Below, piece by piece: positions 1 to 8,562 of a stretch of 64,000 nucleotides of DNA. Origin of the DNA: an uncultured Bacteroides sp. (GTDB lineage: Bacteria; Bacteroidota; Bacteroidia; Bacteroidales; Bacteroidaceae). The DNA lies in contig CANPJW010000006.1 of the NCBI GenBank assembly GCA_947574505.1, positions 28,704-92,703 on the forward strand, written 5' to 3'. Under the pieces are notes generated by a model. It ran no database searches, was not told the origin of the DNA, and worked only from the letters and a program-made list of their open reading frames with translations. Positions within the stretch are counted from its first letter, which is position 1. Each line of letters starts with the position of its first letter. The position numbers and the translations under genes were made by a program.

Positions 1-418
1 AACGATTACCGTTTTCGTCAGCAATATGTCCCGGATCAATCCCCCCAATCTTTAAATCAACAGGCTTGCTCCACGGCCCCTGAATATCATTTGCCCAAAT
101 CACCCAATTAGTTCCGGCAGCAGGATAATATATATAGAACTTATCCTTGTACTTTACCAGATCAGGAGCCATAGCCGAACCCTTCCAATCTGTCAGGGCG
201 CGGCACACTGGTTCCCAGTTTACCAAATCACGGGAATGCCATATCAAAAAGCCGGGAGCATAATAGAACGGTGAATGAGTCATATAATAATCCTCCCCAT
301 CGCGTATAATACTTGGGTCAGGATAATCTCCCGGAATAATAACTTTCGGATACTCTTGTGCGTAAAACGACCAGTTCATCAATGTAAACAAGAATAGCAA
401 AATACACTTTTTCATCAT
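1..418 (-). CDS. GH43-family glycoside hydrolase, N-terminal part (runs off window)
   Basis: The first 139 codons are present; the gene continues beyond base 1. The start is the first of two adjacent ATG codons, followed by a signal peptide (MMKKCILLFLFTLMNWSFYA) ending near AQE. The mature protein begins with YPKVIIPGDYPDPSIIRDG, which holds the YPDPS motif that carries the catalytic base Asp of five-bladed beta-propeller GH43/GH62-type enzymes. Further blades follow (YYMTHSPFYYAPGFLIWHS, WKGSAMAPDLVKYKDKFYIY). Members cleave alpha-L-arabinofuranosides, xylosides or galactosides; the substrate cannot be read from this fragment. It is the last visible gene of the susCD-led polysaccharide locus, 235 bases after the GH28-like gene. 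An exported, probably periplasmic, debranching enzyme is inferred. Confidence 0.85.
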   Translation of the reverse strand, partial: MMKKCILLFLFTLMNWSFYAQEYPKVIIPGDYPDPSIIRDGEDYYMTHSPFYYAPGFLIWHSRDLVNWEPVCRALTDWKGSAMAPDLVKYKDKFYIYYPAAGTNWVIWANDIQGPWSKPVDLKIGGIDPGHIADENGNR

Positions 419-562
419 GTTCAAATCTTATTCAATTAACAATATTAATAGACCATTTTATGTATGTTTCTATATTTAAATACGAACAGAAACCTCTATA
501 CACCTATTGAATAATGTATCCGATTCGTAATCAAGAGATTCCCAGATTCACTCTCTTTTCCT

Positions 563-598
563 ATGAACTTTTTTATTTAAGCGAAAATAAAAGTTCAT
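563..598 (-). terminator. A/T-rich hairpin between GH28-like and GH43 genes
   Basis: ATGAACTTTT and AAAAGTTCAT are the outer arms, with further A/T pairs inside. The hairpin lies about 55 bases after the GH28-like stop. There is no clean T-tract on the minus strand, so it may be an mRNA-stabilising or attenuating hairpin and not a full terminator. Confidence 0.35.
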
Positions 599-653
599 AC
601 TTTGTTGGATTGCCACAAAATAAGGTTATTTTTGCAGATATTTACGTAAAAAG

Positions 654-2063
654 TTACTTGATACTCACTTTATCTACAAACCCCTTCATATTGACGTTCA
701 AATCTTCCAGTGAAGTCGCCCGTTTACCGTTCAAGACTATATTCTCGAACAGGATATTCCCGATTCTGCGGTTCTTATCATACCCTTCTATCAGCGAAGG
801 ATTGACATACTTGGCTGTACAAGAGATATTGCGGAACACGATGTTCTTTATACCCCGACCCGGCCCTGTGTTATACTTCTGATTGTACATCACACGGAGA
901 TGGAACAACTGTCCTTCCTGAATATTTTCCACACGAATGTCTTCAAAAGTAATATTCCGTGCCAAGTTATGGTCACCTACGTTGATAGCCATACATCCCT
1001 GATAATCGCGGTCGTCCTCATCATGTTCCAGTATATCAATGTTCTTGAACAGTATGTCTTCCAGGACTTCATCCCCAGTTTTCGTATTGCCATGCGTACC
1101 TATGTTGATAGGATGCGCGATGTCCGCCCAAAGGGTGGAATTCAGCACACGGATATTACGGCAATCCCCGTAATAATTCCAACGGTGGGTATAGAGAGCT
1201 ATGCAATCATCCGAATTGCGCAGAAAGACATCATCAATCGTCACATCCGAGCAAGACATAAAGTCTAGTCCGTCACTCCATCCCTGATAGCTGAATGATT
1301 TCAGGTTTCGGATGGTGATGCCGGCAGATTGCCCGCCGGAAACGGTGTAGTGGCGCGAGTTGACAACGGTAATCCCGTCAATCAGCACATTTTTGGAATA
1401 GGCTACGGATATTCCCTGCTGCGGTTCGAGCAACATGCCATGCCCCAAGATTTTCACATTCTCCACACTGTCACAATTAAGGCAGCCTTTCAACACTGCT
1501 CCACCTTCCAAGTAAACCGTTGTATTGGAAGGAATACGGAAACACTTTCCTGCCACATCGGTAGGTTCATGGATGCCGGACTCGAAGTACATCACGTTCG
1601 GGTCATTCTTGTCGGGTACATTCTCTATAATCGGATTGGCAAATACGTGCAGATTATTCAAACGGTCACCGTTGAATTCGACAGAGAGTTTTTGCGGTTT
1701 ATCCAGTGTAAACAAAAGAAAGTTCCCGTCTATCTCCGGCTGAATGCCTTTGGAAAGGGGACGTACTATGGCAGAACGGATGTCTCCGTTGTTCTTTTGC
1801 ACCAGCACTTCCACTTTACCGGAGAAATCAAACTGTACCATGGTCGCATCGGACTTGGTATCCATATCCACCTTTACGTTATATTCGAAAAGGTCTACCC
1901 AATCTTTTTCACCTGCCTGCCGTACTTTTACCGTGTAGTCATCGTTGTGACGGGCATAGTAGATGCCCATCGGTACGGGATAGGTGATGATTTCCGCCTG
2001 CACACAATTCCATCCGAAAAGCGCAGAAAGAGAAATCAATGCCATTCTTTTTAATTTATTCAT
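654..2063 (-). CDS. GH28-like right-handed beta-helix glycoside hydrolase
   Basis: A 469-residue exported protein with a signal peptide (residues 1-23, cleavage after VQA). Residues 24-145 form a beta-rich N-terminal domain like that placed before the helix in GH49/GH28-type enzymes. Residues 150-460 contain the repeating short beta-strands of a parallel beta-helix. Polygalacturonase-type signature positions are visible: WSDGLDF (263-269), NSDDC (283-287, the Asp pair) and IGTHGN (321-326, in the place of the GHG motif). It would hydrolyse a glycosidic bond in an acidic polysaccharide, probably in the periplasm. It lies 138 bases after the lyase gene in the minus-strand operon. GH28 is preferred because of the Asp pair; GH49/GH110-type assignments are alternatives. 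Confidence 0.8.
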   Translation of the reverse strand: MNKLKRMALISLSALFGWNCVQAEIITYPVPMGIYYARHNDDYTVKVRQAGEKDWVDLFEYNVKVDMDTKSDATMVQFDFSGKVEVLVQKNNGDIRSAIVRPLSKGIQPEIDGNFLLFTLDKPQKLSVEFNGDRLNNLHVFANPIIENVPDKNDPNVMYFESGIHEPTDVAGKCFRIPSNTTVYLEGGAVLKGCLNCDSVENVKILGHGMLLEPQQGISVAYSKNVLIDGITVVNSRHYTVSGGQSAGITIRNLKSFSYQGWSDGLDFMSCSDVTIDDVFLRNSDDCIALYTHRWNYYGDCRNIRVLNSTLWADIAHPINIGTHGNTKTGDEVLEDILFKNIDILEHDEDDRDYQGCMAINVGDHNLARNITFEDIRVENIQEGQLFHLRVMYNQKYNTGPGRGIKNIVFRNISCTAKYVNPSLIEGYDKNRRIGNILFENIVLNGKRATSLEDLNVNMKGFVDKVSIK

Positions 2064-2100
2064 ACCTATTGTTTTTTTTGTCTACTGATATATGATAACG

Positions 2101-2144
2101 AAGCATGCCGGAAATCCATGAGGACTGAAACACCGGCAATGCTT
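2101..2144 (-). terminator. Intergenic hairpin between lyase and beta-helix hydrolase genes
   Basis: AAGCATGCCGG (2101-2111) pairs with CCGGCAATGCTT (2133-2144), one bulged base, in the 138-base gap. No T-tract follows on the minus strand. It is therefore more likely an mRNA processing or stabilising hairpin that sets relative expression within the operon than a true terminator. Confidence 0.35.
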
Positions 2145-2201
2145 CCATTGACTTTCATCAGTATAATCCGAACAAGTCTTTCTTTTTACTCAAACGCGAT
2201 T

Positions 2202-3497
2202 TTATCTTGCAAACATTAATGTGCCGAGTCCCAACACATCGTAGCCACCGGAATTAGCGTCATAATAACCGCCGCCACCTTCGATACCTACATACTCCGT
2301 AGCCACTTTGGTATATTTCAACAAGTCATCCTGCACACCTTTTATACCTTTATAATGATAATATGGCAATGCCCAGATGGCACGTTTAATCCATTTGCCA
2401 CCACCAAGAACCGGTTGTTCTTCGGGTATAGGATATCCCCAAGGACTCTGTTTCTGCCAAATATAAGTGGTGAAAGGCACTTCATCTTCAGTATAGTTGC
2501 AACATGCAGCATACTCACAAGCCCTCAAGAAAAGGTTGTCATCGTAAGCGAAAAAGTCGTCACCTTGACTCCATGCCAACTGACAGATAACTCCCATCAG
2601 ACCGACACACATCAGTGTGTGTCCCTGGTCACGTCCGCTTTCCTGCCACTGTGCAAAGTTGTATTGCGGTGCATAGTCGTAATAGATGGCACGACGGAGA
2701 CGACCGTTTGTATTCCCGGTCTGTAAGTGTTCAATACCTTCATTATAGATTTCACGATTGTCCGTCACAATACCAATAGCCATTTCTGCGGCAATATTAC
2801 ACAGACACCAGTTTGCCCAATAATGCAACGGGTTAGTACCATGGTGACGCTTCAGGAAGTCACGATTTGCTGGAATAAAAACCTTTATCAACCAATCCTG
2901 AAAAGCACGGAACTCTTCCGGTTTCCATCCGTCGTAATCTCTCAGTACCTCACCGGCAATGGCAAACTCATAGCCATAAAGTCCGGCTGCCAAAGAAAGA
3001 TTACTGTTGCCAGTCACACCGACACATGTCTGTACCCATTTATTAATATTTTCCACCGCTTTCTTTGCATAGTCCTCATCGCCTTCAATTTTCCATCGCA
3101 ATGCTTGCTGATAGATGATAGAAGCACCTCTGGCTGCATTGATGTAATTCTCGTCACCGGATATGCCACGCTTAATCATTTCGACCGGATAAGTATCCGT
3201 ATTCTTTTGTGCGAAGTTGCTTTCTTCAAGCAGTTGATAGGCAGATGCCCAAGGTTCCTCTCCGGCAGCCAGCTTTTCACGGATGCGTTCGAAATCTTCC
3301 TCCGCATGAAATCCCGGATGCGTCATAGGCTCCGTATTTGCTTTCAGTTCCACCTGCACCAGGTTCAATTCATTATCAGGAAGAGGGATTTTATTCAAAT
3401 CGGTTTCCACATCGGGAGAAGGCAAATCCACGCCATCACCACATGCAGCCAAGGATACAAATGCAAAGGCTGCGGCTATGTAATATAGTTTTTTCAT
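2202..3497 (-). CDS. PL38-like (alginate_lyase fold) polysaccharide lyase, lipoprotein
   Basis: A 431-residue protein from the ATG at 3497; an in-frame ATG four codons upstream (3509) is also possible. The signal peptide ends in the lipobox SLAAC with the lipidated Cys at 19, so it is probably anchored in the outer membrane. The mature protein is an all-alpha toroid of the alginate_lyase (PF05426) type, opening with HPGFHAEEDFERIREKL. It contains ESGRDQGH (286-293), shared with the second lyase at 16764-18689 (ESSRDQGH). PL38 enzymes act on uronate polymers such as alginate or glucuronan; that specificity is family knowledge and is not shown by this sequence. It follows the two IPT/TIG binding proteins by 19 bases or more in the operon. 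Lipidation suggests initial cleavage near the cell surface. Confidence 0.75.
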   Translation of the reverse strand: MKKLYYIAAAFAFVSLAACGDGVDLPSPDVETDLNKIPLPDNELNLVQVELKANTEPMTHPGFHAEEDFERIREKLAAGEEPWASAYQLLEESNFAQKNTDTYPVEMIKRGISGDENYINAARGASIIYQQALRWKIEGDEDYAKKAVENINKWVQTCVGVTGNSNLSLAAGLYGYEFAIAGEVLRDYDGWKPEEFRAFQDWLIKVFIPANRDFLKRHHGTNPLHYWANWCLCNIAAEMAIGIVTDNREIYNEGIEHLQTGNTNGRLRRAIYYDYAPQYNFAQWQESGRDQGHTLMCVGLMGVICQLAWSQGDDFFAYDDNLFLRACEYAACCNYTEDEVPFTTYIWQKQSPWGYPIPEEQPVLGGGKWIKRAIWALPYYHYKGIKGVQDDLLKYTKVATEYVGIEGGGGYYDANSGGYDVLGLGTLMFAR

Positions 3498-3528
3498 AAT
3501 GTAATTCATTTAAATAAGCAACTTCATT

Positions 3529-5538
3529 TTATTTCACCAGATGTACTGTCACAGACGTAAATGTAGCCCATACCGTATTATTTGCCCATATCACAAAGCC
3601 TAAGACTAAATCTGTATCCTTATCTAACATCACCTCTACAGTTTCTTTCGTATTGGGATGGTCTTTTCCCATGAGGACTTCACCTTTCACTCCAGCCTGT
3701 CCTGTATTCCAATTACCATTCGTATAATTGGGGATGTTTTCTGCCGAAGTTCCTTCACACACCACAAACGTAGCGTTCACATATCCACTTGATACCCCTA
3801 CGCTGATACCATCCAACTCAAAACGATAAGTTCCCTTAGGTAATCTGGTTTTCTGCCACAATTTTCCGTTCAGATTGTTTTTCTGCCCCCATTGATGCAA
3901 AGCAATTACACCATTCGGGTCTCTTTCCGTTTTACTTCCAGGATATTGAAGACCACCTGCATTCTTTATGTCTGTTTTTTCCCAATCATGCAAGCCTTCA
4001 CGATCCCATTCTCTGCCAGCACCCTCAAATCCATAACCCTTAAACGGCTGTACACTGTTCAATATCACATACGAAGTGATATCTCCATCTTCAGGCAACG
4101 GTGCTAACGCATCACTCAACACCGGTTCGTCAATACCGTCAAACTTCATCGTCACTCTTCCTCCTGTAAATCCGACCGGAACGTTCACTGCAATAGTAGT
4201 AGAAGTAATGCTGTTTATCTCAACCGGTGCCGTCACACCTTCGAAAGTGACCGTCACAGCATCTTTGTTCGTACCAAAGCCATGTCCGATGAACGTGATT
4301 TCTTCTCCTTCTTTCACTAATGTTCCATATGGATAAACATAAGGAGTTTCCACTGAAACAATCTCTGGAGTTTCCCACACCTCGAATGTGGCATGTGCAC
4401 CCATATCAATCGACATTCCCAAAACGGTCAGGATGATAGCATTCTCACCTGTCGGAGTGCCTTTCGGTACATTCACCACGATATGACCGTCTTTGTTCAA
4501 GGTCACCGCTTCGCAAGCCGTCTCACCGAACTTCACTTGAATATCTTCTGCTTTATCACCAAAGTTCTTACCGGAGATAATGACTTCGGCATTGATATAT
4601 CCGGCTGCCACAGAAAGCCCGGTCACCTCCGGCATCGGCAACACGGTATAGTCCAGTGTCTTTTCAATCGTTTCGAAAGAGGTGCTGACAGCTATCTGAT
4701 AGGTACCGGCAACCAATGTCGCAGGTACTTTTATTGTCACTGCTTCATTAGTCGGTTCGCCTACCAATTCAGCCTCCACCGGTTCATTTTTTCCCTGCTT
4801 GAACAGAACTTTCACTCCGGAAAGTTCCGCATCAGCCAATAGTTCCGGATTCAGGTGGGCGCCGCCAATGGTAACTTCGCTACCAGCAAACCCTTGTGTA
4901 GCAGACAATTTGTCGAGCGTAGCATGCTGAAGCACCGTGAACTGAGTCGGGACGTTGACCGGTTTTTCCATAATGGTCAGCGTAATAGCACCACTCTGTG
5001 CGCCATCGGGCACTTTTACGGAGAATCCTTCATTGGTAGGTTCGTCTGTCAGCAAAGCGGTTTCCGTCTTACCTGCAAACAATACTTTGTAATAGGCGGA
5101 AGATACTCCCAAATCATGGCCGGCAAACGCAATCACATCACCGACAAAGCCATAAACCGGAGAAATAGCTGTCACACCCGGCACTCCCAGCACGTCGTAT
5201 TGCAACTGCGTGTCTACTCGCTGTCCATACACTACGACGGAAATGTTGCCTGCCGAGGCTCCGTCGGGTACACGCACCGTGAGCTGTTGGTCTTCACAAG
5301 CGATAAGTTCGAGCTTGGTGCTTCCCAAATACACTTCTACATCATCCGCCACTACACCGAAGTTGGTACCCATAATAGTGAAGTTTGTATCTACGTATCC
5401 ATTCACCGGAGAAATCTCCGTCACCGTCACCACCGGATCTTGTTGGTTCATGCGAACCACCTCTTCATCGTCATTATCGCAGGAAACCACACACAAAGAG
5501 AGCAAAACCGGCAACAAATAGTTACATATTTTTTTCAT
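3529..5538 (-). CDS. Surface glycan-binding lipoprotein, five IPT/TIG domains
   Basis: A 669-residue protein from MKKICNYLLP; in-frame ATGs at 5550 and 5571 are alternatives, the last overlapping the upstream stop as TAATG. The signal peptide ends in CVVSC (Cys20), followed by acidic DNDDEE, typical of Bacteroides surface lipoproteins. Five immunoglobulin-like IPT/TIG repeats follow, at about 37-116, 119-204, 206-300, 302-387 and 390-472, each opening with a I/L-S-P-x-x-G-Y/F-like strand. The C-terminal domain (about 489-669) is homologous to that of the next upstream protein and looks like DUF5013, a likely carbohydrate-binding module. Position after SusD marks it as a SusE/F-type glycan-binding protein, with the IPT chain holding the binding head away from the membrane. 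Confidence 0.85.
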   Translation of the reverse strand: MKKICNYLLPVLLSLCVVSCDNDDEEVVRMNQQDPVVTVTEISPVNGYVDTNFTIMGTNFGVVADDVEVYLGSTKLELIACEDQQLTVRVPDGASAGNISVVVYGQRVDTQLQYDVLGVPGVTAISPVYGFVGDVIAFAGHDLGVSSAYYKVLFAGKTETALLTDEPTNEGFSVKVPDGAQSGAITLTIMEKPVNVPTQFTVLQHATLDKLSATQGFAGSEVTIGGAHLNPELLADAELSGVKVLFKQGKNEPVEAELVGEPTNEAVTIKVPATLVAGTYQIAVSTSFETIEKTLDYTVLPMPEVTGLSVAAGYINAEVIISGKNFGDKAEDIQVKFGETACEAVTLNKDGHIVVNVPKGTPTGENAIILTVLGMSIDMGAHATFEVWETPEIVSVETPYVYPYGTLVKEGEEITFIGHGFGTNKDAVTVTFEGVTAPVEINSITSTTIAVNVPVGFTGGRVTMKFDGIDEPVLSDALAPLPEDGDITSYVILNSVQPFKGYGFEGAGREWDREGLHDWEKTDIKNAGGLQYPGSKTERDPNGVIALHQWGQKNNLNGKLWQKTRLPKGTYRFELDGISVGVSSGYVNATFVVCEGTSAENIPNYTNGNWNTGQAGVKGEVLMGKDHPNTKETVEVMLDKDTDLVLGFVIWANNTVWATFTSVTVHLVK

Positions 5539-5570
5539 ATCTGTTTTCATTTTATACATTGTTACTCGCA

Positions 5571-6737
5571 TTATTCAAGAATCAGCTTCACATCCGTCAC
5601 TTTGAAATACGTATTGCCTGATTGTATTGTAGCCACAAAGCCAATCACAACATCCGTAGCCTCACCCAACGTAAAGGCAGAGGTCTTCAACGTACCGGCC
5701 GCATCACCTTTTCCCCAATCACCAAACGTAGCATAAACACCATTTTCAGAACTGATCGTAGAAACTTGGTCTACATCGGGAATACTTGCAGCATCTGTGC
5801 CCTTTACAATAAGGGCAGCTACACCGTTTCCATCACTATTCGGAACATACGTGCCTGTATAAGTGACTTCCAACCGATACGTCCCGGCACGCAAAGTCGT
5901 AGTCTGCCATACTTTAGCATTAGCCAGTTTATTCTTTCCCCAACCATTCTGGAAACATAAGAATGTCGCCCCATTCTGTGTCTGCAAACATCCGGTAGGA
6001 TTCTTCACACTTTGATTCCATACGTCAGGGTCAGTCCAGTCGCCCGTTCCGGAACCGGTAAACGGTTGTTTGTAGTTCTTCAGGTAAGCCACCGTCACGT
6101 CGCCCTTCGAATTCGGATTGAACATGACGCTCGCCTTTATCTCATAGCCGCGGATATTCACAACTACATTTCCCGTGTCATATCCTTCCGGTGCAATGAC
6201 GGTTATCGTCTTGTCGTCTATCAACTCAAAGTCCGTAGCCGGTGTTTCATTAAAGCGAATGGAAATAACCGACTTGTCGTTTCCGAAGTTTTCACCGGTA
6301 ATGGTAATCTTATCTCCCGGCTCGGCAATGCCCGTACCGGAAGCATTATCAGACTGTGCCGCACTGACATACGGAGTAGGCAATACTTCGTATTGACCAA
6401 TCACACCGACCTCGTTTGTCCACACCTGCAAAGTAACATCACCACTGATGGCATTCTCGGGCACCTTCACTGCGATGTGGTTGTTCTTACACATCTCAAT
6501 GTCTGTTGCCTGTGTGCCTCCGAAGAAGACTTTTACTGCTTTCGCTTCATTTCCAAAGTTTGTACCGGTAATCACCACTTGCGAAGTGACGTATCCGACG
6601 TTCGGTGTCATCCCGGTCACCTCAGGCATGGGATAGACATACTTTTTCAGTTGCGGGTCTTGCTCACAACGGGCAAACAGTATACCGATTGCCGCCAATA
6701 CAAGTATCCCTCCTATATTTTTCAATAACTTTTTCAT
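5571..6737 (-). CDS. Surface glycan-binding lipoprotein, two IPT/TIG domains
   Basis: A 388-residue lipoprotein: the signal peptide ends in LFARC with Cys24. IPT/TIG domains occupy about 37-118 and 120-206. The C-terminal module (about 212-388) resembles DUF5013 and shares its layout with the following gene: LKNYKQPFTGSG opening, WGKNK, KVWQTT.L..GTYR.E. It is a shorter paralogue of its neighbour and directly follows susD (38-base gap), so a SusE-position binding protein is the best reading. It would hold the target glycan at the outer face of the outer membrane for the SusCD transporter. Ligand specificity cannot be deduced. Confidence 0.85.
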   Translation of the reverse strand: MKKLLKNIGGILVLAAIGILFARCEQDPQLKKYVYPMPEVTGMTPNVGYVTSQVVITGTNFGNEAKAVKVFFGGTQATDIEMCKNNHIAVKVPENAISGDVTLQVWTNEVGVIGQYEVLPTPYVSAAQSDNASGTGIAEPGDKITITGENFGNDKSVISIRFNETPATDFELIDDKTITVIAPEGYDTGNVVVNIRGYEIKASVMFNPNSKGDVTVAYLKNYKQPFTGSGTGDWTDPDVWNQSVKNPTGCLQTQNGATFLCFQNGWGKNKLANAKVWQTTTLRAGTYRLEVTYTGTYVPNSDGNGVAALIVKGTDAASIPDVDQVSTISSENGVYATFGDWGKGDAAGTLKTSAFTLGEATDVVIGFVATIQSGNTYFKVTDVKLILE

Positions 6738-6775
6738 ATATCGTTTACTATTTTTATTCTAGATTACTCGTGTGA

Positions 6776-8530
6776 TTAATATCCCGGATTCTGTTTCAAA
6801 TTCCCGTTCAGGTTAATTTGATCCTGCGGAATGGGATAGAGATAATGCGCTTTACGAACCTGACAGTTGGATTTGGGCGCAATACATACACAAGACAGCT
6901 CGCCGTCTCCGGTCTGTACTTTTTCTTCACCGAAACGATAAGAACCGGCATCATAATTGGCGGTAATCACCGCGCCCGCCGCATTCTTATACGGAGTGAG
7001 ATAACCCGTCTGCCCCACTACCATTCCCAAACGAGACTGGTTGAGCGTTTCTTCCAGGATGCCCCAACGCTTCAAGTCATCATAGCGGAAACCTTCAAGA
7101 AACAATTCTACCGCACGTTCACGACGGATTTCATTCAGCATATTCAATTGATGGTCGGCCACCAGCTTGTTGGTCAAGGCCGCAATACCTGCACGGGAAC
7201 GCAACTTATTGATGGAGGCATTCAAAGCCTCATCGTCAATAGCACCATGACGTTCATACAGTGCTTCTGCATATATCAGATAGACTTCCGCCAATCTAAG
7301 TACCGGATAATTAGGAGATTCTTCTTTATCTTTTGCTCCAGGACACGCAAATTTCTGAACGCCATAACCATTGAATCCGATAGTTCCGGATAGTTTGGCA
7401 ACAGCCGTCGGTGCTCCAACATACGCATTCAGCCGATAGTCACGATTCTTAAATTCATCGCCAACAGCATGGTAGCCTTCAAACTGTTCATTTTCTGCAA
7501 TAGGCAATCCATTCGTACAAAGGAACATATCGATAAACTTCCGGGTGGGATACAAATAAGGTATAATATTCTTATTCAATTCGATGGCACCTGCATTTAT
7601 CTCCCGGTCGAATACGGAATAAAGAATGAATTCTTTATTGCTATCACGACCGTGTCCTCCGGGATTGCTATCCTTGCTTTCAATGCAGAACAAATAACGG
7701 CTACTTAAGTTATTCATTACCGCCTCACCATTAAAGTTCCAAAGTCTGAATGCCGGATCATCCATCACTTCTTTTGCCAAAACAACGGCTTCCTCAAGAA
7801 ACTCATTCACTTGGTCGCGTGCAGGTCCGGCAGAGCCTTCAAAATCGGTTGACGTGCCGTTATACTTTCTCCAAGTGGCTTCGTAAAGCAACACACGTGC
7901 CTTAAAAGCTTTTGCCGCCTGACGGCTGATATGTCCTTTATCATCATCGGCAATATTCTGTTCAACAGGCAAACCTTCTATCGCTTTTTTCAAATCGGAA
8001 AGAATAAAGTCCACTACTTCATAACGGCTATTACGCGGATTACGCAACTCGGCCGAATTGGTACTCAACGGACGCTCTACGATGGGCACTCCGCCAAAAG
8101 TTTGCAACAGGGAGAAATAATTGTAGGCACGGAAGAAATGAGCTGCACTGACATATTCCTGAATTTCTTTTGCATTGCCCGAATACTCTGCCGCTTTCTG
8201 AATCAGAATGTTATTGGAACGGATACTGTTATAGAGTCCCCAACGTCCGTCATTGCCCCCGGCAACCAATGTGCCGTATCCCAAATCGGACTGTTCACCA
8301 TTACGGCTGGTTATCAAATCGGACTGCAAATCCATGTGTCCCGTCAGGCCTGAACGCCATCCGAACAGTTGAGAATAAAATCCATTCGCATACTCACGAA
8401 AGTGTGTCGGATTGAGAAAATAGACTTGGTCTGTCTTTGCATCCAGCGGTTCCAAATCAAGGAAAGCATCCGCACAGGAAGAGAATCCCAATATACAAGC
8501 ACAAGCCAATATATAAATATTTTTTTTCAT
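6776..8530 (-). CDS. SusD/RagB-family outer-membrane nutrient-binding lipoprotein
   Basis: A 584-residue protein with a signal peptide ending in GFSSC (Cys19) and the usual opening LDLEPLDAKTD. The N-terminal TPR-like half is visible (IQEYVSAAHFFRAYNYFSLLQTFGGVPIVERPL), as is the conserved C-terminal segment RLAEVYLIYAEALYE ... NEIRRERAVELFLEGFRYDDLKRWG and the closing YLYPIPQDQINLNGNLKQNPGY. This is full length for the family. It sits on the SusC barrel and delivers oligosaccharides to it. It starts 32 bases after the susC stop and is certainly co-transcribed. Confidence 0.96.
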   Translation of the reverse strand: MKKNIYILACACILGFSSCADAFLDLEPLDAKTDQVYFLNPTHFREYANGFYSQLFGWRSGLTGHMDLQSDLITSRNGEQSDLGYGTLVAGGNDGRWGLYNSIRSNNILIQKAAEYSGNAKEIQEYVSAAHFFRAYNYFSLLQTFGGVPIVERPLSTNSAELRNPRNSRYEVVDFILSDLKKAIEGLPVEQNIADDDKGHISRQAAKAFKARVLLYEATWRKYNGTSTDFEGSAGPARDQVNEFLEEAVVLAKEVMDDPAFRLWNFNGEAVMNNLSSRYLFCIESKDSNPGGHGRDSNKEFILYSVFDREINAGAIELNKNIIPYLYPTRKFIDMFLCTNGLPIAENEQFEGYHAVGDEFKNRDYRLNAYVGAPTAVAKLSGTIGFNGYGVQKFACPGAKDKEESPNYPVLRLAEVYLIYAEALYERHGAIDDEALNASINKLRSRAGIAALTNKLVADHQLNMLNEIRRERAVELFLEGFRYDDLKRWGILEETLNQSRLGMVVGQTGYLTPYKNAAGAVITANYDAGSYRFGEEKVQTGDGELSCVCIAPKSNCQVRKAHYLYPIPQDQINLNGNLKQNPGY

Positions 8531-8562
8531 ATGATTTCAAATGTGTTTAAATAGAACATGAA

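Noticed and set aside
1329..2054. Long open frames opposite the GH28-like gene and many other genes
   Set aside because: They are antisense to strong protein families, have no start signals and have implausible composition; the same holds opposite the lyase, SusCD, hyd and men genes.
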